A stretch of DNA of 64,000 nt from Tetrahymena elliotti 4EA (lineage: Eukaryota; Ciliophora; Oligohymenophorea; Hymenostomatida; Tetrahymenidae): contig JH720337.1 in the NCBI GenBank assembly GCA_000231825.2, positions 231,122 through 295,121 of the forward strand, read 5' to 3'. The notes under the pieces are model-generated. The model searched no databases, was not told the origin of the DNA, and saw nothing but the letters and a program-made list of their open reading frames with translations. Every line of letters starts with the position of its first letter. Positions within the stretch are counted from its first letter, which is position 1. Position numbers and translations under genes: made by a program. Positions 11,240 through 23,736 of the stretch are shown here, piece after piece.

Positions 11240-13931
11240 TCAATATTTCTTTTAGCTTACACCTTTTGAAGAGATAAATGATTATTGAATACTGTTTTAG
11301 TCAGCTTTTATTATATTAAATAAAAATCTTTAATATTTTTTTATAAATTATTGAAATTTTTACATTTTGCAGAAGTTGGTCTCCCTTTAAATGAAACAAC
11401 AGACTACTTTGTTGTCAGTTAGCTTTTGTTAATCTTTTCTTCATTGACATTTATGGTTGGTAAGCCAATAGTTGATGGAACTATAATATAAAATAATAAA
11501 TTATAGACTAATAATATTTTGGAATTAAAGTAAATTTTTTACGAACATCAAATACTTCTTAAGTTTCATAGACGCTAGTTTAATGTTAAGATCCATAGTC
11601 AGCTCTATATATTCTACCATCTATTCCTTTCATCTTAAACAATCATAAAAATTTTAAAGTTAATTAGGAAAAATTTAATCATAAAATTACATCTTGTGAA
11701 TGATATTGCTATCTTCCCTTAGTTCCACAAGCAACACATCTATTAGGTATGATTTTTGAATTACCAGTAATAACAGAAATAGCTTCTTGTTGATTTGTTT
11801 TGAGCATTTAAGCTAATTACATATAAAACTCTTCTATTGTTTCAAATTCTCTTCTAAATTAATTGACTAATTCTATGATATTTTTTATCTTTTCATCTAC
11901 TAATAAGAATTCCTTTTTAGTATCATCACCATCAGCCTTTTCATCTATTTTTTTTTACCAATCAGAGTCACCTCCACTATTTCCTTCTTATAATTCTCTG
12001 AATTTCTTTTTTATTTTTTTATCTAACTCATTTATAATTCCAAGCTTTCCTTTCAAATCATCAATATCAGAACCCATAGATTTAATTCTTTCTTCTAAAA
12101 TAATTTTTGCTCTCTCTATCATAGTAATGGCATCTTCTTTTGAAATAACTGACTAATCTTAAAGTCTTTAAGCATTATTGAATTAACTTAGCACCTTATG
12201 CTCAAGGGCATCAAATTTTCTTCTTAAATCCTAATTTTTATCATTAAATTATAAATAAGAATAAGCAAATAACTTAAATTCTACAATAAAAGATCTAAAA
12301 TTAATGCTTTCAATTTTTAAAATATCAAAAATCCTTTTTTAAAATAATTTTTAATTTACATTATCTGAATTTGAAAGAATACGTCTTAAATCAGATATTT
12401 CATCTTTATGTCTTTTAACTTCACTTTCAAGAGCACACAATCTGTGTGGATCAGATAATGAGAATCCCTCACTCTTTTCTCCAGAATCTTCAGGGATAGA
12501 CTTACCCACTAATTCTAATTTGACAGTTAAATCTTGTATTGAATTCCTGAGGTGACCCTAAAAATTTTTAAAAAAGTTAAAAAATCTTTAAAAGAAAAAT
12601 ATTTTTTGTGAATACATCTTCTCTCTGGAGACCAAATATTTTTTCTTCTAATTCTTTAAGTTATCTAGCAAGTTTCTCTCCCAAATCAACAGCACTTCCT
12701 CTTCTGTCTAGAAGACTTATTTTATTATCTAACTCAACTAATCTATCTGCTACAGTTTTTTTATTTGTTTCAAATTTATCTGTTGAGCAAAATTTTCCTA
12801 GTAAATCATCCTCTAAGTCTTTAACCAATTTCTTTAAGCTCTTTTATTTCTCTTATATCTAATCATCCAAATTTTTGCATTTATCGTTTAACAAATCAAT
12901 TTTATGGAATACTTCTCCAAAACTTTCTTCTTTGACTTTTTAAATCTGAATTAATAAATATATTATATTTTATAGTTTATAAGTATAAATAATAAAAGAG
13001 AGTTGATATTTCAATAGAGAATATGACTCTATCACTCAAAATAAAAAGTCTAAATTGTATTATTACTTCTCTTCTCAATTTTTCTTCAAGGGTCTTTGCT
13101 GTATTATCAACATAATCTGCTGTTATTCTCTTTTGTAAAAGAGCTTCACAATCAGAAATTTTCCAAAGAGTTTTTTTCTCTGTATCTTTGACGGTTATTT
13201 CCATTTTACCAAGAGAGCTATCAACACGTTTGTTGCTATCATCAATTTGTTTTTGACATTTTTTTTTGAATTCTTCTATTTCATTTAGTATTTTCTTCTT
13301 TGTTTTACTAACTTTTTCTTTAACTACATCTCTTGTAATTTTTTTAGGAAGCTCATTTTCTACAACTTAAAGCTTTCTTTCCCAGTCTTTGTTTCCTTTG
13401 TAAATTAAACTACATGCTTAACCCAAATACACAATTTTGTTGCAAATCATATTGGCTCCATCCATAATTACATCTCCAGTATTTTCGACTTTTGGTTTAT
13501 CAACTAAAGCTGATACTTTTTTTTGTAATTCTGCATCATTTATTTCAATAACTGAAGATACAGTTTTCAAAGCTTTTTCAACCTATTTATTACAAAAAGA
13601 ATTTAAAATACTCATTTCTATTTGCTAAATTTTACTCTATCAGCAGTTATTTTTGTTTTCATTTCAGCTTGTAACTAGTTTATTATGATTGATTATTAAT
13701 TTACAACATTTGATATGTTCTATAGGTATGATTTTAAATTATCCATCCTTACATCCATGTGAAACATTGTATCAATTTATGAAGCCAATTGAGCCTTTTC
13801 TAATTCATTTTAGAAGTTTTTTAACTTAAATCTTATATGTTTCACTCACAATAATTTGAGTTTTATTATATTATTTATAATTTACCCTTTAAAAGCTCTG
13901 AATTAATTGCACCTATTTAATTTGTTGACAT
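11240..13931 (-). CDS. Coiled-coil protein with C-terminal CxxC motif, DUF4795/QRICH2-like
   Basis: Nine exons: 13931-13886, 13844-13636, 13582-13067, 12945-12616, 12557-12360, 12230-11691, 11633-11543, 11480-11364 and 11304-11240. Total 704 codons in phase. The protein is almost entirely helical coiled coil with repeated 'E/K-hydrophobic' heptads and short modules such as KITADR, RITADYVDNTAKTLEEKL and KIDEKADGDDTKKEF. Near residue 590 comes NRCVACGTKG, a CxxC centre, then MKGIDGRIYRADYGS and a Ser/Gln-rich end. Coiled coil with 'K-x-D-K-A' repeats followed by a 'C-x-x-C' tail is the layout of DUF4795 proteins of sperm and ciliary axonemes (QRICH2, C16orf96). The family call is by layout only. 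The last two acceptors were chosen because they alone give a short sensible tail (SDQNSIQQ..KKY) before TGA. One intron is only 41 nt (13845-13885). Confidence 0.68.
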
Positions 13932-14769
13932 TTCTTAGACCAAAAAAATTGTATTGAATTATTTGTTAATTGGAAAGTAAATTATTAATTAATTCTTTAT
14001 GTTGTATTTTAATCAGTATAAATAATACTGATTAAATAAGTTTTTTTTTTAGGATTTGATTTAAAGAGTATTTATTAAAAAACAGACAATCTCAATTTTT
14101 TTAAGATAAAAATAGAAATTTATCATTATTTTTAATTTACTTGTGAATCTTCTACATTCAAAAAGTAGTAAATATTTTATTAAACAAAAACCATTCAAAA
14201 CAAAAAATATTAAATTATAAATGCTGCTTGATGCAAATATGCTTTCAAAATTAAAGATAGTAAACAATAATCAACAAATAAAAAGAAAGAAGAATTATAA
14301 TTAATGATTTTGATTTTAAGAGGTCAAAAATAAAAATGCATAATATTCATATTTAACAGTCTGCAATCAAATATTTGTAAAAATTAATTTTTTTTAAAAA
14401 AGTTGATTGTAATCTATTTATTGAAAATAATTTAAACCTTTTACTTATTTTTGGGCTTTTAATAATAATAATAATTTGAAAAATTGTAATGTAAAGTATT
14501 TATATTTTACATTATCAAAACAAATATTATGAATGATTGTTTCTTTTAAAATTGTTGTAGACTATTTTTCAAAATAATTTATCCCTTTTACTTAACTTAA
14601 AGATTTTAATAATAATTTAAAGCTATTTAAGATACATCTTTTTAATTTAAAAAAATTATAATTGAATATAATCTTAATCCTCAATTTTTTAAATTATATT
14701 TAATAAAATCAAATTAATAATTATTATATACAGTATTAAAATAATTAAGATATTGGTCTATTTTTTTTA
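13932..14769. other. Intergenic, AT-rich
   Basis: Promoter side of the coiled-coil gene and 3' side of the HemW-like gene. The minus-strand standard-code ORF at 14061-14267 has random composition and is not called. Nothing else seen. Confidence 0.6.
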
Positions 14770-16107
14770 TCATTATGACTAATTACTTTTAAATATTTTT
14801 TTTTGTAGATAATAACTTATCTCAGCAACTATATCATCACATACTAAATACCCTTCAGGACATTTTAATTTTAAATATCTTTAATTTTCAAAAATTAGAT
14901 AAGGACTTTTAACAATTAGCATCTCTATTTTGTTACAAATTATATTGTATATATTATCTCCATATAAGCTTTGAATATCTATTAAATCTAATCCTTAAAC
15001 AGTTCTTAGTCTACCCATTAGAATAGATTCTATTTATGACTAAATGTCACTTTCATCCTCACCATTTTCTAAAAAAAATTTAGGGTTTTTATTTAAAGAT
15101 TAAACATATTCATAATATTTAGTAACTGTTTTAGGTCTTGTGTATCTTTTATAATTTAGTAAGCTGCTTGCACCCATTCCAAATGCCAAAAAATCTTTAT
15201 TACCTTCCCAATAAATAGGATTATGCTTTGGTTAAGATAGATCACTCCTAAAATAACTAGAAATCTCATAATGATTATAAATTTTTGAAAGTTTTTAGTG
15301 AGTTTTAATGAAATTATCAGCAGCTCTTTCATCTGTAGGGAGTGGAAATTCACCCTCTCTATAATTATTTTTTTCATAGAAATAAGATCCAGGTTCTATT
15401 GCTAGTGAGTAAATAGATATATGACCTGGTTTTAAATCTATTACTTAGTTTAAGTCTTCATCCCAAATTTAATCTAATTCATGTAAATGAATACTTTAAT
15501 TATTTTTATCTTTAGAGCAAGTCATTAATGGTAAATTCATAATTAAATCTATCGAAACATTATTTAAAGATTTGAAATTAACTGAATTCTTGAGTATCTA
15601 TATAGCTTCAAAATTAATCTAAGCATTTTAAGGTCTATTTAGATTCAATAGTATCTTGTCATTAAAAGATTAGATTCCCAAAGATATTCTATTTATTTTT
15701 AAATCTTCATAATATTATATTTTTTGAGAATCAAATGTTCCAGGATCACATTCCATAGTAATTTCAGTATCATTTTAAATTTGAAACCCTTCTTTACTAA
15801 TTAAATTTAGTATTTCTTTTATATATTCTGGCTGAAAAAGAGAGGGTGTCCCTCCTCCAAAATAAATAGACTTTAGGGGTTTCTTTTACCAAATTTAACT
15901 TTCATTTTAAAACAACATCATATTAGTTTGAACTATTTCTTGTTTAATATTTTTAAGATAAGTCTATTAAATACTGTCAAAATGCTCATTGTCTTGTTTA
16001 TTTTTTCCTATCGCATGAACTGGAAATGAACAATAATAGCATTTTTTTTAGCAAAATGGTAAATGAATGTAAATATTTTCAATATTTCTTAGGATATTAT
16101 TTTTCAT
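14770..16107 (-). CDS. RSAD1: HemW/RSAD1-type radical SAM protein (coproporphyrinogen oxidase-like)
   Basis: Intronless, 445 residues. IYIHLPFCQKKCYYCSFPVHA near residues 10-33 is the radical-SAM cluster motif C-x3-C-x2-C that binds [4Fe-4S]. IYFGGGTPSL at about 83-92 is the SAM-binding GGE/GGG element. MECDPGTFD, INRISLGIQSFND, VSIDLIMNLP and GHISIYSLAIEPGS follow in family order, then FGMGASSLL and MGRLRTVQG in the C-terminal HemW domain. A true coproporphyrinogen dehydrogenase (HemN) has an extra Cys two residues after the motif (CxC). Here it is CSF, so HemW is preferred. HemW proteins act in haem trafficking, in mitochondria in eukaryotes. I see no clear presequence, but an in-frame extension without ATG exists upstream of 16107 back to a TGA, so a missing 5' exon is possible. 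Confidence 0.9.
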
Positions 16108-16516
16108 TAAAATATCAAATTTATTAAATTAATCATAAATTTTCTTAAAATATTTAGCCTCAAAATAAGAGTAACAACTAGAAAAAAAAAGCTAGCTCTA
16201 AACTCAAAACATTTACTTTAGACTCTATGTCTGTAGTGGAAAATTAAGCATTTTTAGCTAGCTCATAATTTTTATGTTTAATTTTTAAAATTATTTTCAA
16301 ATTTTATTTAAATTTTTGAAAAAAGCTAGAGATATTTAATACACTTATAGATTTTAGTATGCTGATATTTTAATTTCATTAAATCTTTGAGGAAACATTT
16401 CTTGATAAGATAGGAATAAAAAAATAAATTAAATATTTTCTAAATGTTTCTATTTTGTTTTTTTAAATAATTTTTATTTATGTAAATTTTATATTATTTT
16501 ATTAAAAATATAAATA
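16108..16516. promoter_or_regulatory. Divergent intergenic region, HemW-like / small membrane protein
   Basis: Upstream of both outward-facing genes. From the HemW start, its frame stays open back to a TGA near 16210, encoding FFFSSCYSYFEAKYF-like residues. This may be 5'UTR or part of an unseen exon. Confidence 0.4.
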
Positions 16517-16773
16517 ATGAATCCTAGAGTTTAGCCATATCCTTCTCTAGCAAAATAAACAGTGAAATATTATTTTAAATAAAAATTATATTTTAATAGG
16601 AATAAGATTGTGTGAAATACTTTTCAATTTTTGTCCTTTCTGTGAAAATTCTTGGAGTTCTGTTAAAGGGTAAATTGTCTCAAGAGTTAATTTATCTGCT
16701 GTTGTGTTTGTTCCAAACTATTATCAAGTTCATTAATGACTTGAGACATATTTTAAATGCTTTAACTTATTGA
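16517..16773 (+). CDS. Small putative membrane protein, 72 residues
   Basis: Two exons (16517-16561, 16600-16773) joined over a 38-nt intron (GTGAAA...TTTTAATAG), both in phase 0 and ending in TGA. The first 15 residues are polar with two prolines (MNPRVQPYPSLAKQT). Exon 2 is hydrophobic: YFSIFVLSVKILGVLLKG, then a second stretch ELIYLLLCLFQTIIKFI, so one or two membrane helices are likely. No family is recognised. The GTGA donor is less usual than GTAA here and the gene is short, so the call is tentative. It sits between the HemW-like gene (divergent) and the CxxC protein gene (convergent, 252 bp away). Confidence 0.45.
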
Positions 16774-17025
16774 TATTTAGATAGTCTTTATCCTTAGTGA
16801 AAATTAGGAAAATCAAATTTTGAGTTAAATTCATCTTTTTTTAATCACAAAATTATTCATTTTTTATACTGTTTACTATGCTGAATTTAACTTTATCTTG
16901 AATAGAGCAAATTTTAGATGCTTTCTTTAATTTTATTAAGAAATCAAGTTTTGAGTACAATTTACAAAGTAAAAAGTATGTACAAATATAGATGAAAATA
17001 TTAGCTAATTATTTAATATATGATT

Positions 17026-19751
17026 TCAAATATTTGAATTTTCAGAAGGCCTTTCTGAAATTATTTTAACTGGAAATTTTTAAAGAGAAGAAGTAGTTCT
17101 AAGTAATTTTTTTTATGAGGATTGATTTGAATTTTATTTGGAAGGAGTTTCCTTAGTTAAAAAATTAATTTAACTATGAGCTCTTTTTGATCTATGTATA
17201 ATCCTTGGCTTCAAAGGCTCACTATCTGTTTTTGCTTTTTCAGAGTTTTCAGGTGATTTTTCTTTATTTTTTAGCTTATTAAAAAAAAAAAAATTACTTT
17301 TCTATTGAAAAGAAAATCTTATTTACCACTTCATAATAACTAAATTTATATGGGTTAGTAGCAATTATCTTTGAAATATCTTTTTATGGGATTAGCTCTT
17401 TGTTTTCTTTAATTTATGATGAATCAGTTTTCTATATTTTGAGTTCTTCATTTGCCAGATTAGGTTCAGTATGATTTGTTGTTTAATCAGTAATATTAGT
17501 GCTCTTTTATTTTTTAAAAATGTCTATCTTAAGAGATATAGCTGATTATATTTTTTATTTAAGCTTAGCTGTATCTATTTAATTATATTTATAAGTTTAA
17601 AATGACTTTGGCTTATTTTATAACTTCTAGTTTAGATTGTTGACATTTTTATTTGAATAAATCTCATTTATTAGCTTTAAAGTTTCTTGGATTGTACTTT
17701 CATTTTATTTTTAGATTGTTTTCATTGTTGAAGATGGTTCATCAGTTTAAAAAAAAGAACCTGTTCTTTTTTTTTCTTCAAAATTATATCCTGAATCTGA
17801 TGTGTTCATATGATAGTAATCACTTTTTTAATTTTCAGAGAAACTTGAATTTGTTCTTTAATTTTCTTTAGGTAATTAATTATCAGTAGCCCTACCAAGC
17901 TTAGCTAGCTTAAATAGTTTTTATATTTTATCATTAGATTTTAATTTATCTTCACTAAGAGATCTAAGTTTTTTCTAAAAATCTAAATTTATCTATTTAA
18001 AATAATATTATCTTAAGAATATATTTTATATTTAAAAAAGTTAAAAGAGCATATTTTATTTAAATTAGATTAATTATATATTTTTTCTTTACTTTTTTCT
18101 GCTCTGATTGCATACTTTAGAGCTTCATGTAGGAGTTAGATCTCTAAGTATTTCTCTTATCTGAAAAAGAAGTTGCTGTGGAAGAATAATCATTATTTTA
18201 TTATCTGAATGCCTCAATTTATTTTTGGTAGAGAGATGAGAATTCAAGATAGCATTCTCTGCAAACCATAATTTTTTGGTTCTTAAAGAAAAATGTCTGT
18301 GATATTTGAGAGAAGTTTTCTGTATCTAATTTCGGAAAAAGGAGGGTAAAGAATGAAGGAATTTCTTTATTTTTATAGACTGTGTGCTTTTCTGCATTCT
18401 ACTTCAACTGTTATTCATGGTTTTTTTTAGTAACTGAGTAATTTCCACTCTAGTTTATCTGCTTGAATTCCATAAATGTATTTGTAAGTGTTTGTCCCAG
18501 CATATGCTCTCTTTAATTTTTACCAAACACTTTGTTTTAATTATAGGGATTTTAAGCTGTTATCTTTTGTGTTTCAGTATTATCGTATTCATTTAGGAGG
18601 TCGGAAAATTTTAATTCAAAAAAATCAACTGATCTTCCCTTCTTATTGCACTTTAAACAAAATAGTTCTTTCTAGAGCTGAATTGGCTTTCTCTTAATAC
18701 TAACAGACTGATGGATCTCTGGAATCTAAATTGAAAAAATATTCAATATAAATTTTAATCATTGTTGATTTACTTATATTTCTGGTTAGGATATAACTTC
18801 TTATGGTTTTTAATTTCTAGATTTATCTCCAACATTATGCATTGAAACTCCTCCTGCCCACAGAAACCAAATTTTTCTGTTGGCATCTATCTTAAAGTAA
18901 AGGTGTATTTTAAGGATGTTAAATAATCCATATGAGATCGTTTCAAGATGTCCCATAATTCTATCTACTTACTCTGTCATTTCATTTGAAATAGGACCCG
19001 ACATCTGTAGATTTTAAGAGAAATAATCTGGTCCATCAAAAGTGCAACATCTTTCATAAATGTCAACATTTTAATTATAAAGGTTTTTTGTATTGACTCT
19101 TTTGTTCATGAGAACAACCCTTGGTGTGTACACAACTTGAATTGAATCTAAATAAAATATTTTCCAAAAAAAAGAATATAATAATTAATTATTTTCATAT
19201 AATAATATCTGTAGCAGTAACACTAATATAAATAAATCGATAAATAACAAACTTTTATTAAATCTATATAATTTACCATTATGTAGCGTAGCTGGCTCTA
19301 TGAATTGCTGAAGTACGCCTGAACTAATTTACATTTCCCCATTTAAAAATTTAACTAAATCTGCTTCAGTCAGATAGCGAATTTTAGCTTCTGTAGAAGA
19401 ATCAATATAATGTAATCCATGTATTTAACCTTTTGGGTTTATATTTGTTCTTGGATTAAATTCGTTCTCACAGGTAGTTGGATAAAGTAACTGTGCGACT
19501 ACTCCACATTTAGGTATTTTTTTAGTGAAAGAATCATAGATATTCTCAGGGGTGTACCTTTCAGTCTTTTTCTTTTTAATTTATCCATTTTTATCTGTAA
19601 AATACCAAAATATTGGTAAACTATTTTTGAAAATAACTGTTTGAGGTAGATTCACATTTAATTTAGATTCAAACATATCTGATTAAGTCCAAATATAATG
19701 AAACATTTTCTCAAAGACTAACCCATTAGGAAAAATATCATTTTCAGGCAT
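17026..19751 (-). CDS. Unknown protein with two CxxC knuckles and a long disordered tail
   Basis: Five exons (19751-19277, 19147-18774, 18725-18093, 17992-17327, 17274-17026) total 799 codons in phase. The N-terminal 400 residues are well folded in character: MPENDIFPNGLVFEKMFHYI, VVAQLLYPTTCENEF, IQVVYTPRVVLMNKRVN, and IMGHLETISYGLFNILKIHL followed by IWFLWAGG. Then come LFCLKCNKKG and, about 120 residues on, IMVCRECYLEFSSLY. The two CxxC pairs could build one zinc site. From about residue 500 the sequence is Lys/Ser/Asn/Gln-rich and probably disordered. No signal or membrane segment. I do not recognise the family. The mix of conserved-looking core and disordered tail is typical of ciliate-wide hypothetical proteins. 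Confidence 0.72.
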
Positions 19752-21111
19752 TTTTTGATAATAAGTTATTCTATTTTGTGCTTATCAGTTAAAATTTTGT
19801 TTAAAATATCAGATAAAAGTAATTACTTTAATTATTTAGTAAGGGTGTGTAGTAAATTGTTTGTATAAATGAGATTATTACTCTATCTATTAGAAATATT
19901 TTTCACCAATTCTTTAAAAATCTATGAATAATAAGCAAAAAAAATTATCATTTCAAGATATATATTGTGAGTTCATGAATAACCTCATCACTTTATTTAT
20001 AACGATTCTTTCTTGTAATTATACATTTTTAACCATTTATTTATTATTATTATTCATAAAAAAAATAAATTACAAAATGATGAATTATTTTTTAAGTAAG
20101 GCATTTCTTTTCTAAAGAATAGAAAAAATATTATTTTTCTACATCATAATGTATCTTCTTTGATTATCTTTATTAAGAGATATTATCGATTTAAAGAAAA
20201 TATTGATATTTAGATTGAGATATAGTTATCTGATCCACACATAACTATTTAATTTTAAAAAAGCTAAAATACTATTAAAATATATTTTATTTTAATACTT
20301 TAATCACGAATTTTTATTTTATTTAGTTAAATAAAATGAAATTTTTTTAGCGTTTATATTTAAGATGAATGTAGAAAGTAAAGAACTTATTTTTTAAGTT
20401 TAACATTATATTTTAGTGAATAGATTGTATTTTTAATTATCTATCATGATATTTCAAATGTCAAAATATTTTTTTTAAATAATTCGACTAATTATGGTTG
20501 GAGAAAACTGAATAATAAATTTGTTAGATAGCCAGAGTAGAGAATATTTACAAATAGTTATTTTAGTGATATTACAAGTATTTTTTTTAAATAAATTCAT
20601 AAGGTGAATGATTAAATTCGAGAGGATATTTTCTAAGAAGTGAAAAGAAATAAATATACAGATTAGAAAGACTAAAGCTAAAATAGATAGATATATATTT
20701 TAATGAATTTATATAATATTAAATTAATTGTTAATTAGGTTTTGTAGTGAGAGAACAATTTATTGTAAAGATTTAGAAGGTATTTCTAAGTATTAATTTA
20801 GTTAGTTTTATGTTGTAAATAATTGATTATTTGTTAATTAGTATATAGTTAGTTTATCACCATAATTTATTAAGTTTTGTTTATTTGGTTTATTTTATCC
20901 ATAAAATTTTTTAAATTTTGAATGTTTTTTTGTGTGTTAATTTATCATTTTTTATGAGATTTATATTGAATGAATGGAATTTATTTTATTTGTAATTTTA
21001 ATTAAAATTTGTCAATTAAATAATAACTATTTAGAGGAAGAAATATTTTTGAAATCCATTAATTAACCAGTCATATAGAAAGAAGATCATTCATTCATTA
21101 TTCGATTTTTT
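19752..21111. other. Intergenic, AT-rich
   Basis: 1.4 kb between two minus-strand genes. The plus-strand standard-code ORF at 19924-20115 has homopolymer-driven composition and is not called. No repeat or RNA gene recognised. Confidence 0.55.
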
Positions 21112-22230
21112 TCATTTTAGATTAAAATTAGATAATTTATCACAAATTTAATCACTTCCATCTCTCCCGTCTCTCCCTCCTCCATTCCCTAAATTTCTCC
21201 TTTGTTTTTACAATATTGTTTTTTTCATTCTTTCTAATTAATCTTCTTCTTCCAGCTTTTAGCCATCATTAGAATAGAACTTTGAAATAATTTCGTTTTG
21301 ACTATAGCTGTCTTCATCATGAATAGATGAAGAACTCTCCCAGTTGCTTTAAGAATTCTTTTTCTGTTCTTTTCTTACTTTATATAATAAGTCAAGATGG
21401 TGCTGCTCTACTTTGGGGTAATATATACAAATAACAGAATCCTTAAAGAATCCTTTCAATAAATTGTATTTCTAAGCAAATGTGTCATTTGAATCGTGAC
21501 AAAAGATGCAAAAATTTACTTCCATTGTTAATTTTATATTATCCAAAGTAGTGAGAGTACATTAAGCTTAGCTTTATTCTAATATTTAACAAGAAAAAAT
21601 ATCAAGCATAGAGCTTTAATCAAATATCTCACAAGAGCGTTCTTTAAGATAAATATGTTCAAAATTTTCAACACTTCTTGCTAGAAGCATCATTAATTTA
21701 TTAGAGTAACCCATTTTCGTTTTTTCTTATACTTCTGATTAGTAATTATTGCTAGTTATTGAATAAAAAAAGAACTCTACTCCAGCAAGTTATTTTTCCA
21801 TAACCAATTTAATTTATTTGTTAAAGTCTTATCTTAAATCGCTTAAGTCTTTACTTATAGTAGGTTCAGAAACAGGGTTTTACATAAGGAACTTTATTTA
21901 TTTAAAAATTAAAGAGTACTACTAAAGAATTGATTAATATCTAACAAAAATTTAGTACATATTTCTATGCTACTCATTATCACTGTTTCCTAGTATATCT
22001 AGAAAAATGCTTAAGCTTTTTTCTATAGGTTTCTTTCTTTAAAGATTCACTTCCATAATTTAAAGTTACTTGTGAAACTCTTTAAATGAAATCATTCGAT
22101 TTTCTAAGCATGTAGAATGATATTTTTCTTCGTCAAATTCAATAATCCAATCTCCAGCAATACAAAAACCGCTTTACACAGTTCTCTTTACTATTCTCTT
22201 GTCACATCCTTTAACTTTGGCGCTCTGCAT
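21112..22230 (-). CDS. Unknown protein, 372 residues from conservative start
   Basis: The frame is open from the ATG at 22230 to TGA at 21112-21114, beginning MQSAKVKGCDKRIVKRTVQS. It holds FCIAGDWIIEFDEEKYHS, a helical middle with KDLSDLRQDFNKQIKLVMEKQ, then MEVNFCIFCHDSNDTF (a C-x2-C) and a Ser-rich, Gly/Arg-rich end (RRNLGNGGGRDGRDG). The family is not recognised. The same frame continues upstream to an ATG at 22497 and reads like protein, but is crossed by two TGA codons (separate entry). The real N-terminus is therefore uncertain, and the gene may be a recent pseudogene. No intron with GT..AG and correct phase removes both TGAs. Confidence 0.55.
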
Positions 22231-22497
22231 TGCTTGCGTTTTCCAATCGATAAGAAGAATAATTCAATTTTAAAAATAAATTTATGAGATATTTCCAACT
22301 CAAGTAGAATCCTTTTTCCAAAAATACTTATTAAATTTGTAATTATATCCAGCTCCCTCTAAAATCCAAGTGATTTATATTCTTATGTGCTTCTTAGAAG
22401 ACTTTAATATGGATTCAAATAATTTCTGAATAGATTATTTAATCTCAAATCTTCTTGATTTTTTTGTATATTAGTAAATGAATGAATAGAAAATCAT
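22231..22497 (-). pseudogene. Upstream same-frame segment with two in-frame TGAs
   Basis: From the ATG at 22497 the frame reads like protein: SIQKLFESILKSSKKH, ITWILEGAGYNYKFNKYFWK. It is stopped by TGA at 22300-22302 and again at 22264-22266, then runs without shift into IDWKTQAMQSAK of the downstream CDS. The two TGAs are exactly 12 codons apart and lie where Trp would fit well (ST*VGNIS, QN*IILL). Options are TGG-to-TGA nonsense changes in a decaying gene, a non-canonical intron, sequence error, or recoding. Decay or error is the simplest. Confidence 0.5.
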
Positions 22498-23736
22498 ATA
22501 TTTTTTTTATTATGTAAAATTATGCAAATTTTAAATCAATTGTATTCATTTGCTTGAAAATTTTCATAGAAAAAAAGATATCGAAATTGGTATTTTAAAA
22601 CACTTCTTTAACAATCATTCATCATTCCATGTAAATATGTATACTAAACAAATATCCACATATTTTAGAGAAAAGAGAATAAACAAATAAAAAATAATTA
22701 TTGTCTCTAAAATGTTTTTTGTGTTAATGCTTTATGCAAAAATAAATATAACCGTTTTATTTTTTTTCTGGTTTTAATAAACATGTAATTGCTAAAATAA
22801 TAACTCAAATTCGAGAAGTAATTAAAAAAGGGATAGAATTTAATTTCATTTTTTGGAACAAAAAAATTTTTTTTGCTTTTGATAATGAAAATCCTTTGTT
22901 TTAAATAGGCATATGACATCAAATTATAATTTAAGATTGATTATCTATTAAATTTTCATTAAATTCATTTTTCATAAATTTATCTTTTTTGATTATTTTC
23001 AAAAATTTGCAAACAGTTTTCTGATTTAAATTTAGAAGAAGAAATGAGTTTGTGAAAATATTCTTGTTTAGTTCTCTTTTTTTTAGATGTATCGAGCTTA
23101 GTTTTCATTAAAATTTAGTTTTTTTAGATAAATTTATTACATAAATTAGTAGGGTAGTAATACCATATCATTAGGAAAAAATAAATTTAATTTAAATTAT
23201 TTTTGATTTTAGAATGTAAAATAATTTTATTTTTGATAGGATATTGAATTGATATAAAAATAGATTTTTAAAAATTTTGGATAGTCTAAAAGCTTTTAAA
23301 ATAAAAATGAAAAAACATGTAAAGAAATGTAAGCTATTTATTAGAGCAAAGCAGATTATGATGAATAGCAGCAGAGACAGTTAAAATTTTTTAATATAAA
23401 ACCTTATAATATATAATTCTAAATAGATTGAAACACAAAATGATTGATGTATTAAAGATTATAGATCATTTTAAATTGAATAATTAATTGATAGCTAGCT
23501 AAAAAATTTTATAGTTCTCAACTAAATTATTATTAAAATACAAGAAGAAATAAATTCTTTTGAACTGATTGCTGCTCGCTTTAGAAATTTCTTTTCTGAT
23601 TGATTTTCAATTAATGATTCTAAGTTTATCAGCTTTTTTAATTAAATTTAAACTCTGAAACTACTTAAGCAAATAGAAGGAAGAATTATTCTTTATTTTC
23701 AAACTACTTTAAAAGTAGTTCCTTCAGAATGAATCA
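22498..23736. other. Intergenic, AT-rich
   Basis: 1.2 kb with no supported gene. A 44-codon plus-strand frame from 23308 and a minus-strand standard-code ORF at 22707-22922 were examined and look random. A small inverted repeat (AACTAC..GTAGTT near 23703-23720) lies just past the FHA gene's stop. Confidence 0.55.

Noticed and set aside
22707..22922. 71-residue minus-strand ORF
   Set aside because: Lys/Phe/Tyr-rich homopolymer translation with no neighbours or splice support.
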